From Albula goreensis (lineage: Eukaryota; Chordata; Actinopteri; Albuliformes; Albulidae), in the NCBI GenBank assembly GCA_022829145.1, contig CM040752.1:27141586-27205585 (forward strand): a stretch of 64,000 bases of DNA, written 5' to 3'. Of the stretch, positions 1 to 11,600 are shown piece after piece. The notes beneath the pieces are model-generated. The model ran no database searches, was not told the origin of the DNA, and saw only the letters and a program-made list of their open reading frames with translations. The translations under genes and the position numbers were made by a program. Each line of letters starts with the position of its first letter. Position 1 is the stretch's first letter.

Positions 1-1416
1 GGTAAGTGTGAGCTTAACTGGTCGAATCAGGATTGAGTGTAAGCAGGGACTGACATTACATGTTTCGGGGGGACCAAGTGGCAGAGGGATTGCAGCAATG
101 AGCATGAACGCAATTTACTTTATGCTTCAAATTGGGAGAAAACAATGGAAAACTGAAAATATATGAATAAACTGAATAAAATACAACAGCTGAGTTATAA
201 AACCACTCATCATAACATAGAGACAACAGAATACCAGCTCATTACAGCAAATAAATCGTAACTCACACCATTTCATCACAACTTTAGCATCCACATCTGA
301 TGAAGAGTTATCCCGACACAGCTTTCTGCTTACTGGGAGAGTTTGCTTCTCAAATCAGAATCCTCTCCTGAGTGGCCTACTCTGTCTCTATTGCATTACC
401 TGGCGCTATGAATTTCCACACCACTCTACAGTAAAGGCACGAGACAATTTATTTACCACATTATTCACTGTGAGGACCTCCGGCATCTGGAGTAATAACA
501 TACTACATCAATTTAAATCTTTAAATAATCCTTAACATGAAAGCTAATAAATTGTGCACTGTTCGATATTGAAGTTCTCATACTTCAGTTCTGCATTACA
601 CTGGACTAATGATGTTAACACAAATCAAAAAGTCGAGGCTGGGACATCCTAATGTCAGCCTCTGTGCTTGTCGCGGAAATTATGTGAAACTTCAGTGCAA
701 AGGCATTACAGAGTTGGAAACCGAACAGAGTGAAATGACCCTTACAAAATTAAACTTTATCGATCAATCACACAATTGCACATTGGTTTAGAAATTCATA
801 CAGTTTCTCCTCCTGGATTTACAGGCCTTGTGCTTCATTCCTTACTGGCCACTAAAGCTTGAAGTTAGAATCTAAGTTTTCATTCAGGTGTTTAAGCACC
901 CATTCGGCCAATGAGAGAACCCCACCTCAGGAGGGGGTGGCTGACACGGCTTAAGAGGGAGACGCTGAGAGCTGTAAGGCCTGGATACGCTCTGATCCTG
1001 GCCTGGCCGGAGGGATGCGGACCTGTTCTTCCCTGCTTCACGCTGCCGTCCTCGTCCAAGAGGCGCCGAACATGCCGAGATGATCCAATTACATGCCTCC
1101 CATCCGGAACAGCTCCAACAGGGATCTGCCCGGGCCTTGACCACCCCGCCTCCTGGCAACGATCGCCATCACTCCTCCTGCTCCAATCTTATTATTGCTG
1201 CTCATTATTGTTTGCTCTGCTACAGAGTGCAAATCATTTTATTGACTGAGGCTACAGAGAACAACTCACTCTAGCCATTGGTACCCACAGAACCCGGTAA
1301 ATCACACTGGATCCCGCAGTAAATTGGTCTTTCCTGAATGATATCCAAACGCTAAGAGCACCACTTTGGTAAAGCCAAAGCCTAGGGCCACCATTTGTGA
1401 CAGGTACACAACACTA
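1..1416. other. Non-coding stretch, no gene seen
   Basis: Both strands were read and no exon with recognisable protein sequence was found. The window opens with GGTAAGTG, which fits a splice donor whose exon would end at base 1, but nothing else supports this. Bases 900-1190 are richer in G+C and CpG than their surroundings and look like unique sequence, possibly regulatory. The short open frames here are unlike any family I know. Confidence 0.5.
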
Positions 1417-1637
1417 CGGGGCAGCCTGTAGTCTAGTGGCTAAGGTACATGACTGGGACCCTTGAGGTTGGTAGTTCAAGCCCCAGCCACAGCAAGAACA
1501 CTATTGCTGTTGGGCCCTTGAGCAAGGCCCTTAACCCCACATTGCTCCCAGGGGGGATTGGCCCTTGGTTAGCCTAATCAACTGTAAGTCACTGTGGATA
1601 AAAGCATCAGCTAAAATGACTATAATGTAATGTAACC
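1417..1637 (+). mobile_element. tRNA-derived SINE, copy 1
   Basis: The head has an A-box-like TAGTCTAGTGG (1430-1440) and a B-box-like GTTCAAGCCCC (about 1474-1484), as in tRNA-derived SINEs driven by RNA polymerase III. The middle carries TTGAGCAAGGCCCTTAACCC. The tail, GTAAGTCACTGTGGATAAAA followed by an AGCTAAAATGAC stretch and a terminal AATGTAATGTAA, resembles the 3' end shared by many fish SINEs and their partner LINEs. The same family occurs inverted at 21242-21467. I do not assign a family name. It is diverged and presumably inactive. Confidence 0.85.
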
Positions 1638-2670
1638 TTCAAGAGACCAGAGCAACACATAAGACCCCCTTTCCTATGCCCCTATCCTCCATAACATGGA
1701 CAGGAGCGTTCATCCCTGAGTCATGTCTGTGTCTGGATTTCTACCAGCCTCTTCTTTAATCACTTCATGAGCCCAATGGTCTTTGTGATTTCACTAAATT
1801 CTTGAGACCTCATGAACTGCAGCTAAAGAATTCATTGTGTCATACATATACATCCAGCTACGTGTACATCCAGCTACTTGGGCCAGCAAACATGGTGCAA
1901 ATTGTAAGACGCGCTCATATTGGCCCTCCAGGAATATGGCTGCCCACTCTTGGTCTACAGATTCAAGGTCTGGATACTACATTTTTGTGAGTGGGGGTTG
2001 GAAGGGTGTGGATAATGAGAGGTGGGGGCAGGATCCGAGGCTAATTTTGTTTGAGGGTCACCAGCTGTCCTCCAGTGCTGTCCCAAATGTCAGAGTGTCG
2101 TTTCATCTTTCTGACACCCTCTCTCTCCACTGTTACCAGTTTACAGCTTGCCGGGCGAAATTCACATAGACACTTGAGCGCAGTCTGCATTTCCTCATAT
2201 TGTCATGATACAAACAAGACAATGATGGCACATCACCAAAGCACCGTGCAATTTAATGGCCATTTCAAAACGTCTGTGAATTTTATGAGTATATTAAATG
2301 TATTACTTGGATGACACCACTGTAGGGGTGCTGGTAGGATACACACAGTGGGAGAGGGAGAGATGCTAAATATGAACACGTATCAGTGTGCGAGGCATTC
2401 GGCTGAAATCCAATGTCCTGCGTCCAGAATCCAGAATGCCGTGACCTTTATGTCAGCATCAGAGGAGCAAGTGCAAACAATGATTAAGTGCATAAGCAAA
2501 CTATTAATGAGAGCTACATGATATGTGAGGATACACACTCTGAACTACAGATTATCACAAAGAGCAAAGGGCCTTCCACCCTACAGGTCCACCCCCAAGG
2601 TCCTCACATGCATACGTATGCACACACAAAATGCACAAGGTCCTCACATGTACACATTTACACACAAATG
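1638..2670. other. Non-coding stretch, no gene seen
   Basis: Unique-looking sequence with no recognisable exon. Near 1850-1880 the phrase ACATCCAGCTAC appears twice, 18 bases apart, a small local duplication. Confidence 0.45.
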
Positions 2671-2701
2671 CATGCACGCACGCACACACACACACACACA
2701 C
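2671..2701. repeat. (CA)n microsatellite
   Basis: An impure start (GCACGCACG) runs into a clean CA run ending at 2701. Short CA-rich patches continue to about 2720. Confidence 0.9.
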
Positions 2702-2796
2702 TTCACATACACACGCAAACAAGCACGGACATTGCTATGACTGCTTTAGCTCTGACAGTGGTTCAGATTAATATGAGGGGATGAAAAAGGATTAGT

Positions 2797-3072
2797 GTTG
2801 CGCGATCGATTACCCGCGGCGTGTAATAATTAAAGCAAGTCAGGCTGGAGGTTCCAAGTGACGGGTGCCGGCAGGTCCAGCGATAAGCATTCTGCGCTCA
2901 GCAGTATTGAACACTGACGTCCGACGGTCAAGATGCCTGGCCCCGCACAACGACACCTACTGCAGTCTTCGGTCACTGGTGCATCGTGCCGAGATTGAAC
3001 CAGCCGCTGAACTGGGATCAGGGGTGCAGGACTGAGAGCCAATCGCAGCATTCAGGCCAAACGCGTTCTTGA
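2797..3072. promoter_or_regulatory. CpG-dense patch, possible regulatory element
   Basis: I count about 22 CpG dinucleotides in about 275 bases, including GCGCGATCG, CCGCGGCG and ACGTCCGACGG, while the flanks are CpG-poor. Such a patch in a methylated vertebrate genome suggests an unmethylated promoter or enhancer, or recent unique sequence. No TATA box, exon or open frame of note was recognised. Confidence 0.35.
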
Positions 3073-4922
3073 AGCTCTTCCCTCCTCCTCAGCCACACTT
3101 AATAAACACATAGTTGAGGGTCTGAATATTGTGAGTCTGAGTTGTGAAACAACAAACCTCCAGTATTTTGTCACTTTCATCTCTTATGAATAAGGATTGG
3201 TTCTAATCATGCAGTGATATCTGTCATCTAGATCTGTGATATCATTTGGCATCTCTACTCACTTTCACTTTCATGAAACTCCATTCCATATTCAATAGCA
3301 GAAACATGTTTAAGCATCACTGTATAGAATGTAAATCATATAAATATATGATTGTGGGATTGTGGGAAGGCTTCAGTGCTCCCAGTCTTCAGAGCCAGAT
3401 TCCTGTTCTGAAATAGTGAATAACCCTGTTAATCAATTCTCCTAAATTCCCTTTTCATCCATTTCAGCCTGTGGGGAAAGAGAGAAGAATATAAAAGTGT
3501 ATCTTTATCTTTCAGTGCATGTAAGCATGTGTGCAGGTATGTGTGAATGCTAAAATCTCTTCACATGACAAAGAGAGAGAGAGAGAGGAGAAAATGATGG
3601 AGGGAGGGGGATGGGGGATGGGACAGACACTTCTGATTCCAAATAAATTGGGATTTATTAAAGAGAAACTAGGGCAGGAATCAATGTGTGGGTATGTGTG
3701 TGTATGTGTGTGCGCACACGCGAATGTTCCTTCTCTCCTCCTAAGTGTAATCTCTTGATTTGTTGGATTGACCCCACTTAATTCAATGGAACAGAAATGC
3801 TGTGACAGCAACACTGAATGGATTTTCAATGCACTGCACCTGCTCAAATAAGTTTAAGGATAACCTCCTTCCTACTCAAGACATGGCAAGGAGATAGAGG
3901 TGGGGGTTAAAATACAGCCTAGGACTACAGCACCCCCATGCATCCAACACGCACACATGCACACACACACAATGATGCATGCATGGAAACACATGCACAC
4001 ACATGTACACACATACAAACACACACACCACACACAAGAGCACACAAATAAAATGTACAGGAGGGCTCTTTAAAGTACTCTGCGGTGCTGGCGGATAAGG
4101 AAAGGTAATACTCAGATCAATGATTGCTCTCTGCCACTTTATAGCGAGTGGGGAAGGTCAGCATCAAATGCTTCACACTGGTCTGCAGGTGGAGTCAGAT
4201 ACACAGGTGGCCTGGGGGAGGCGCTGCTGAGGACTGTGACCGTGGCGATGAAGCAAGGACCAAAAAAACATAATGAGCAGAACGCACTCGCTCCTCCCAC
4301 TACAGGCTGGAAACTTGGTGTGTTTCCGTTGCTGCAGTAAAAGCAGTAGTGCACAAGACAATGTCATACTTGGGTCGGCAGCCTTCAGGCTCACTGGTTG
4401 GTGGGATGCACGCAGCCGTGCTCCAAACAATCACGCGGTCTTTCAGCTCTCCAGCTGCAGCTACACTCATTCTGACGTTCTGGCTCTCCCTTCCTTCCGC
4501 ATGAAAAATGGAAGCAAAAAGCCTACAGCTGTGAACCAGTCTGAATCCTGACCCCAGGACTCTAACCTCCACTCCAAGCTGGCCCTCAGACACTACCGGT
4601 GCAGGTGGGGGGCAGCAACACCAGGAGCGTGATATGGATTATTCCCTCATCCATCATTCCTCCAATCCACCTGTGGCAATAAATAACATCCCCCCAAGTA
4701 CACAGGAGGAAACAGTCAGGATTCCTTGAGCTCTGCTGACCTATTAACTGAAATGACCACTTTTAGCCTTAAATAGAATTGCATTTGGCACTATATACTT
4801 GCAAATGACAGTCCAAGTGTACGTATCTTACATAATATTTTACTCTGAGAACACATTAACTGGAAAATGCAGATGTTTTGGGATAGGGGTTGTCTCATTA
4901 AGAGGGGTTTCCAGAGGGTACT
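3073..4922. other. Non-coding stretch with CA/TG-rich patches
   Basis: No coding exon recognised. TG-rich sequence lies at 3687-3718 and a long impure CA-rich patch at about 3945-4045. The rest looks unique. Confidence 0.45.
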
Positions 4923-4936
4923 GTGCCCTCTAGTGG
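4923..4936 (-). promoter_or_regulatory. CTCF-like motif, site 1
   Basis: GTGCCCTCTAGTGG is the reverse complement of CCACTAGAGGGCAC, a close match to the vertebrate CTCF core (CCASYAGRKGGC). The motif therefore reads on the minus strand. The identical 14-mer recurs at 7702-7715. A motif match alone does not show binding. Confidence 0.45.
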
Positions 4937-6389
4937 TCAAAGTATGACACAGCCAAACAGGCATACTAAGAGAAAAGTACAAGAATCTTCTGAAAATGTT
5001 GCATGTGACAAAATATAATTCACGCCACAGTGAATATGTTGAATAAAATGCTAAACAAAACTTCATGATGTTGTTAAATATACAGGTTATGTCTCATATG
5101 GCAAAGAAGTAGGCCCAATCAAACTCTCACATCATTGTAGAAACCAATCATTTTAATACACAACATCTTCCCACATCAGTGAAATGCAGGAAAGGCTGTG
5201 TCTTGTAAAAACTGCCTTGTAATGCCCTGTTGTTTCCCTATTTCATTTTTACACCCCACTAACAGCGTACAGATACAATAAGTAAAGTGGTTGTCATCTT
5301 TAGAAGACATAAATCTATGGTGTGATCAGTGCTCTGCAGTACCACAAGTCAATGCTAGTCTCTTGTTGCCAGACAAAGCCAAACAACATGTGTTTTCTCT
5401 CTCTTCCCTATTGTCACTTTTATCCCTGATTAATTCTCATATTTCCTTTTTTTTTTCAAAATAGCAAATGATCGTGCCAAGCAAGGGTACCTTCAGACGG
5501 AGGCACTAAATACTGACTGTCAGCTTCACAGCAGACTAGCTCTCCCCTGCCAAGAAGTTTGTCGCACAGGCCTTGCAACCTGTGCTTCTACAAGAGACTA
5601 ATTCAGCAAATTAAGCAATAGTGCACAGTCATCTTTACTGATGTTATTCTTGCACCACACAAAGCTACATTCTAAAAATGCATTTATGGATAGCTTTAAT
5701 CTTAAATACTTCCTAAGATTCTTTTTCTTTTTCTCAAGTCTTTTCTGAGTGAGGGAATTGTGGGAAGTTTGACTGCTCCACTGCCAGCCCAAGTGCTGCA
5801 GCGAGCCCCTCTCCAGCAATGCAGCCTCTGCCTAGTCGCATTGGTATTCAAGAAAAATGCTATTCTGAATCAGCATTCCTCTTGTTTCATTATCAATCGG
5901 TTCAGTGACACTGGCAGCAGCGACCTTTCTGTCCCGACTTCCACCTTGCCTTTATGACTACCAGAGCCACGGCAAGGGAGCGGCAGCCCACACACCGGCA
6001 TGTTCTACATGCACATCCCACGGCTGTTTGCTTTATTTTATTTCGTTTTGTTTTTCTTTCAGAAGCGCTAACTGCAAACCACAGCCACCATGGCAGAGCG
6101 GAAGGACAGCGTCTGTGTGGGCTGGGGGAATTTTTCTGCTATGTGGTGCAGGGCAGTGCAGAGCTACTGTCCCTTCAGTGTTTCCCTTTTACTGACTCTG
6201 CGACCTTTATCAGGTGAATGAACGACCTGAAGCTTTGCGTAAAAAAAAAAAAAGCCAGCTCATTAATTCTGCTGCTGCCCTAGTCCCCAGAAAGACTCTA
6301 TTACTCGGTAAGGCCGACCTAACTGCTGAGAGCAGCCTTTCCCATCTACATTGATTTCTGTTCTTCCCCTTCTCTCTCCCAGCACAGGA
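4937..6389. other. Non-coding stretch, no gene seen
   Basis: No exon recognised. The part from about 5880 to 6200 is richer in G+C, with open frames on the plus strand that match no family I know. A run of 13 A lies near 6241. Confidence 0.4.
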
Positions 6390-6560
6390 TTCACCCGATA
6401 TTGAATCATCTAAATATCATAATGCAACGCTGATGAATGCTAACTCGACAGGGCCTCCCTCTTTGATTAATGAAGATGCTACAGTAGTTCACTACAATAA
6501 ACTGCGGCTCTCTCTGCTTAGGATTTTGACAACTAGTCGTGGAACATTAATCAAACGCTA
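6390..6560. promoter_or_regulatory. Possible conserved enhancer with paired homeodomain/TCF-like motifs
   Basis: TTTGATTAATG at 6462-6472 and its exact reverse complement CATTAATCAAA at 6545-6555 form an 11-base inverted pair with centres 83 bases apart. Both contain a TAAT homeodomain core and a TCF/LEF-like TTTGAT. The sequence between is unique in appearance. Function is inferred from motif arrangement only. Confidence 0.3.
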
Positions 6561-6944
6561 AACTGGGACAAGACGATACTGCACAGACAGATGAGATCGC
6601 CTTGGTGGAGAGATCATCCAAAAATGCACAGGTAAACCTGGAGCCAATTATTTGCAATATCTCTTCTTTCTCATCAGACAATGAAATATGCACCTCTGTG
6701 TCAGGTTACATCCATCCTTGTTTGTGATGCCAGTAATGTCATACAAATGTGTAGTAACAGAAATGTGATTTGATAGGATATGCTGAAGAGCAAACTCACT
6801 TTCAAATAAATGCTTTACAACTTCAATACAAATAAAAAAATGTATTAGCATGGCAAGCTTTCCTTATTCACTTACTTAGTTTAAAAAGAGCAATAGAGAA
6901 CCTCAATGGCTTGGAAATTGTGGAGCAGAAGTACACAAGGGTAC

Positions 6945-7345
6945 ATTATGACAAAAACAGGCCATTCAGCTAAACTAAGGTCCAGAGAGATTCCAGTACT
7001 GGGTCAAGCCTGAACTTGAACTTTCCAAAGATCTCTGCATCTACAACCTCAGCTGGCAAGCAGTTTCAAGCATTGATAACTCTCTGTGTAAAAGTTTACC
7101 TTTTGATACACTCTGATATCGATTCAGAATATACACGAGTAATTTTCATCTACACGCCCTTGTTGTGCTGACAGAACTCAAACTGAAAATGTTTCATCGT
7201 TCATCTTATTTAACACTTTTACAAATGTAAAAAACAAATTAAATAAACCCTTAGGCTCATTTAGCTAAGCCTGAAAAAGATAAAATGTCCTCATAACTTT
7301 TCATTTCATACCGGCAACCAACTTAGCTGCCATTCTCTGTACTTT
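6945..7345. repeat. Old interspersed repeat, family not named
   Basis: The text has landmarks I associate with a dispersed repeat found in several early-branching fishes: GGCCATTCAGC near 6960, CTCTCTGTGTAAAAG near 7080, TTTCAAGCATTGATAAC just before it, TCCTCATAACTTTTCAT near 7290 and TACTTTCTCAAATGGTGTGA near 7340. It is heavily diverged and has no open frame. I cannot say whether it is a LINE end or a SINE. Confidence 0.5.
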
Positions 7346-7701
7346 CTCAAATGGTGTGACTAAGGTGTTGTTTATCGTTGATACAATCTTCCTTGATTTA
7401 TAGTACTGTTTGATATATATTTATTTATATCTCAGCATACATTGGGCCTTTTACTGCGACAGCACAATGTCCAGATCCAGATATACTGCGATCACTAGGA
7501 AGTCTATGTCAAATCACACACATGCTAACTTTGTACCTCCCAAGAAATAATCCTGTCTTTGAGTCGTATTCTCCACATGCTCAACATATATTTCGCTACA
7601 TTTTCTGGATTTTTTCAGCATTGGTCATACGAATACTGAAATTCTTAACATTCTTAAATTATAAGCCTGAGAGGCTCGAGAAGCAGCACTGTATGGTATG
7701 A
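7346..7701. other. Non-coding stretch, no gene seen
   Basis: AT-rich sequence with no recognisable exon or repeat. Confidence 0.4.
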
Positions 7702-7715
7702 GTGCCCTCTAGTGG
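7702..7715 (-). promoter_or_regulatory. CTCF-like motif, site 2
   Basis: The same 14 bases as at 4923-4936 (GTGCCCTCTAGTGG), in the same orientation. The flanks of the two sites differ, so this is not an obvious copy of one larger repeat. Confidence 0.45.
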
Positions 7716-9977
7716 ATTAAAATGCACAGTACAGTGGTACAGATTAACACTTGTTTTTTAAAGCATCAAAATAGTGACACTGTCAGAACCACACCTTACA
7801 GGAATAATGTAAGAATACAGAGTTGTGACACAGTGATTATCTGTATCTAAAGAGAAAACAATGACTTTGTGTTTGTTCCATGCTATATGAATAGCTTTGT
7901 GTACTTTTCAATGGAAACAAAAATGTTTCCATTTTCTTTATGTACATGTGCAAGTATGTTTATTTGTTTGTGTGTGTGTTTGTGTGCATGTTTGTGTGTG
8001 TGTATGTATGTTTGAAGAATCACTGACCGTTGGGTATGCACTCTTCAATGAAACCAACTTCACTCCAGCATGTTCAAGTCATTCCTACGGAGTGTGAATG
8101 AGAACATGGGACCAGGTCGCCTCTGGCAGCCTGTGGGAGACAGAGAAAGCAGCCAGTCGCACCCCTGCTGGGTCACTGATTTCATGTGTGGGGATGAGGT
8201 TCCAGGTACAGGCCAACACATTTAAAAGGCTAATGCAGCTTACTTTCCTTGTTCCCTATGTAGCACAGGCAAATTTAGGCTATATTGTGCTGATATTTTT
8301 AATGCTAGATTGGATTGCACTTTGGAAGAGTTTACAGTCACTTCAAAATCCATTGCGAATCAATAACAATATCCATATTACTTCTAACATTTGCTGACCA
8401 TTGTTTTTTGGTCTCAGTACTTACATTTTGCTTTGCTTGTCAGCAGTTCAACAAAAACATTATTTAATATAAATTACTCATGATATGTTCCTTTTTTTGC
8501 CTATTTTGGTTTATATTGCTTCTTTTTTTAGTTCTGACATTTTATTTTGTTAAATCAATAGAAACACACCTTCCTCTATTAAGTATTTGGCAATCTAAAG
8601 TAGTTTCTAATGTTTGGTGGGAATATAAGTTTATTTTGGTAAATTCAGTTGGGCATGTACCTGACTGCTTTATAAGGTTAGAATCCTGAGCTATTCAGCA
8701 CAATGGACTGCAGAATGTCAGACGCGACACACACATCTCAATGTGAGTCTGTAATGAAGGTTCCAGTGCATGACTGTAACAGCATGTTCACAGCAAGTAC
8801 ACATGACATGACTGGCATGTAGGTACAATTACTGTCAACTTTTGGACATATAGTGCAGCGCTTCACCAGGGAATCTAAAAAAAAAAACATATGGGGTATA
8901 ACATGAAAAGCATATTATTAGAACATACTAGGGTGTCATTTGTCTCTAGATTCCACTGTCACTCAGACACAAGCAGGTACCAGGAAACAAAAGCAATGGC
9001 AAACTCTAGCAAAGATAAAAGAAAGGCGTGTCAAATTTCCGATTGTTTTTACATGATTTTACCTTTAGAGCAGAGCACTGATATGCTGAGAATTGATTGT
9101 GACCAATTTGTGCATCATGTCCTCAACACCTGGAAGTGAAATTACAATAAATACAGGACCTGTTTGTGCAATGGCTGCTGCATTGTGTAAATTGTGAATT
9201 AAAACTAATTATATGAAACTGCAATAAAATTATGTTTAGTTTTGACATCTTCTTCCTGTAAGCAGCCAAATGAATTGCACGGCAATCGCAGAGATGCTAC
9301 ATTATGACAACACAACAATGTAACTTTCTATTAGGAGAAACCCGCAGTGCTGAGCAGGATCAGGCATTCAGCAGCCATTTTGATCAATTAATGACATCAG
9401 TGTATGCTGCACACATCTGAGAAAAACTCTCAGGAACAGCACAGCGGCTGGCAACTGGCAAAACCCAAAACAGGTATTCACTGTAAATACTATAAAATAA
9501 AGTTTTACAAAATCATACATTAAAAAGTAGTATAGCAGTATAGGTACATAAAATGATATTTCTGCAGAGGCTGCTATTTCCATCTTTGACTATTGCAGTA
9601 TTTTAATGGCCAGAAGCACTATTTTAATGGTCTAAATAATATGCCAGGAAAAAGCTGGTACGTCAATGAAATGTAATTCCAGTGCACTTTATAGTGGCCA
9701 ATTATGAGAAAATAAAGGTTTATGGAATCTGCTGGGGAGGCATCTACTCACTGACATAACTATAGCCACAAGATTATTAAGCTGTCATAGTGTGCAATGT
9801 GTCAGCCAAAAGCTTGAGAAGGCTGTGGAGTTGGGTGAAGAGGTTATGAACTGAACACTTGAGTTTTGTAGCATGCAGCCATCCATTGACAGAAAGGACT
9901 GGCTTGTGTTTCACATACATGATACAATGCCACTCAGTCTTCCTTACATAGACAGGTGAGCAGCAAGAGATGTTTTT
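7716..9977. other. Non-coding stretch with a TG-rich patch
   Basis: An impure TG repeat spans about 7967-8010. The remainder is AT-rich (notably 8400-8660) with no recognisable exon, RNA gene or repeat. Confidence 0.4.
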
Positions 9978-10108
9978 CATTATTATTATTATTATTATAA
10001 TTTTATTTGGTCAGGAAAGTCCCAAAGTGATAAATAATCTATTTTGTAATGCAGACCTGGACAGGAGTCAGTACATCATTACAAAAGTAAAAAAAAAAAA
10101 AAAAAAAG
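9978..10108 (-). mobile_element. Retroposon 3' tail, minus strand
   Basis: Read on the minus strand it runs GGGACTTTCCTGACCAAATA into an AT stretch and then a (TAA)n/(ATA)n array at 9979-9999. This is the form of the 3' end of several fish non-LTR elements. On the plus strand its far edge is a 19-base A run (10089-10107), which may be a separate insertion. No coding part of a LINE is present. Confidence 0.6.
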
Positions 10109-11521
10109 TACAGGACTAAAAGCCATAGAAACATCAACAGGTTAACTGAACACACAAATATGAAACTAAAATGTATTTTCAATGAAAAATGTTCATGGTT
10201 AGGCCTATAGCGTGTGATCCTGTGCACACATCCTCAAAGCGTTCCGTCACTTGACACTTATCGATGACGTGGCTATTTCCACTTGTCAAAATAAATCTGT
10301 TAATCATCATTAATTAACTACGTTTATCTTGATATTTGTGGCTGTATAATTAATTAGCAGATGAAACCATTTGTTTTTAATTGTGATCCTTACGTGATGT
10401 TGTATTGGGCTCTGTTTTCAATCTAACATTTACCAATATATTTTGTACTTTTTCCTTCAAGGGTTTCCTGGATTTTCTTGCTAATTTATCTTGCTAATCT
10501 AGTCTAAACACCCCACATCCTATCTGGCTATCTTGTTAGACTAAGCAAAACACTACCGTCATATTGCAATGGAAGTTATCTCTCAGTTACCTGGCTAGTT
10601 TGACAGCTAGCGAAAGGACTTACTTTGGAAATGCTACCGTACATAGCAGTACGGTATTTAAACACTCTGATTGCAGATGCTCTTGTGATCTGGAGGCCCT
10701 GATAACTTCGATTCAACAGTTTTCCAAGTCAGGAACGTAGCGATAGTTGTTCAACAAATCTTTCAGACCGTAGCCAACGTTATGTGACTGCACAAGAGTC
10801 TTTCGGTAGAGTTTTGGCTGTCAAAAACCTGCTGTTCCTGCTGTAATTTTATATTGTAACACGACGTTCCAGGAACAGATCCTTTCATGTCACCGGTGCT
10901 GTCTATGGATGGAGAAAGGTTGTCTGAACTGTGAGATTGTGAGGCCTGTCCGTGAGTGACGTACAATCGGCATCATAGTAACGGGTGAAGCGCTGCAATC
11001 AGGCACGTTTCTGCAACACTCCAGCTGCTCTGCGGTGAAGCATCTGTGCCACACGGGGGCCATGGTGTCCAGGGCTGGGCATTTGTACCCTGTGTAGAAT
11101 GGTGCTTAAACTACCTTCTTTACCTTTTTAACCACCACATGAAGAAAAAGCTCATTATCAGCCATGGTATTATGTTAGTTCTGTGATGTATTTAAGGTCT
11201 TTTAAGTAATGTCGCATTTTTATTCCGTCCCAGATCATGAGGAGTTGTCTGGTTTGACAAATGCTGTGATCATCAGGGTGTTCATAGATTATTGGACACC
11301 ATCATTAGCGTTTTACATACTCAAATAACTGTGTATGGGGGTGTAGATCATGAGACTTAACAAAAGAGAACCACAGACAATTTGTCCAGACCAAGGCGAC
11401 AGTGAGCTGTGAGTCCAGTGAGCTGAATACTGTGTATATAATATAATATCTATGGATTGAGTGTTTGAATTTGTTTTTTTGTTTTTTTTTTTGTTTTAGT
11501 ATTATACTAAAAATGTGTATG
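10109..11521. other. Non-coding stretch with CRE-like motifs
   Basis: No exon recognised. TGACGT cores occur at about 10264 (GATGACGTGG) and 10957 (GTGACGTACA), and 10960-11060 has more CpG than the surroundings, so a weak regulatory role is possible. Confidence 0.35.
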
Positions 11522-11600
11522 AAGTCATGGGAAGTGCATCCAAGCACCATTTTGCTTTATTTGACCTAGTTGTTCATGTTATGTTGTTTTGTATTTATTT
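11522..11600 (+). repeat. Dispersed duplicate, copy 1 of 2
   Basis: It starts AAGTCATGGGAAGTGCATCC and matches 13062-13140 in the same orientation. The first 23 bases are identical and by eye the 79 bases are about 85% identical. The surrounding sequence does not align. Confidence 0.75.

Noticed and set aside
1430-1484. tRNA-like A and B boxes
   Set aside because: They belong to a SINE head. The sequence does not fold as a functional tRNA and continues into the SINE body.
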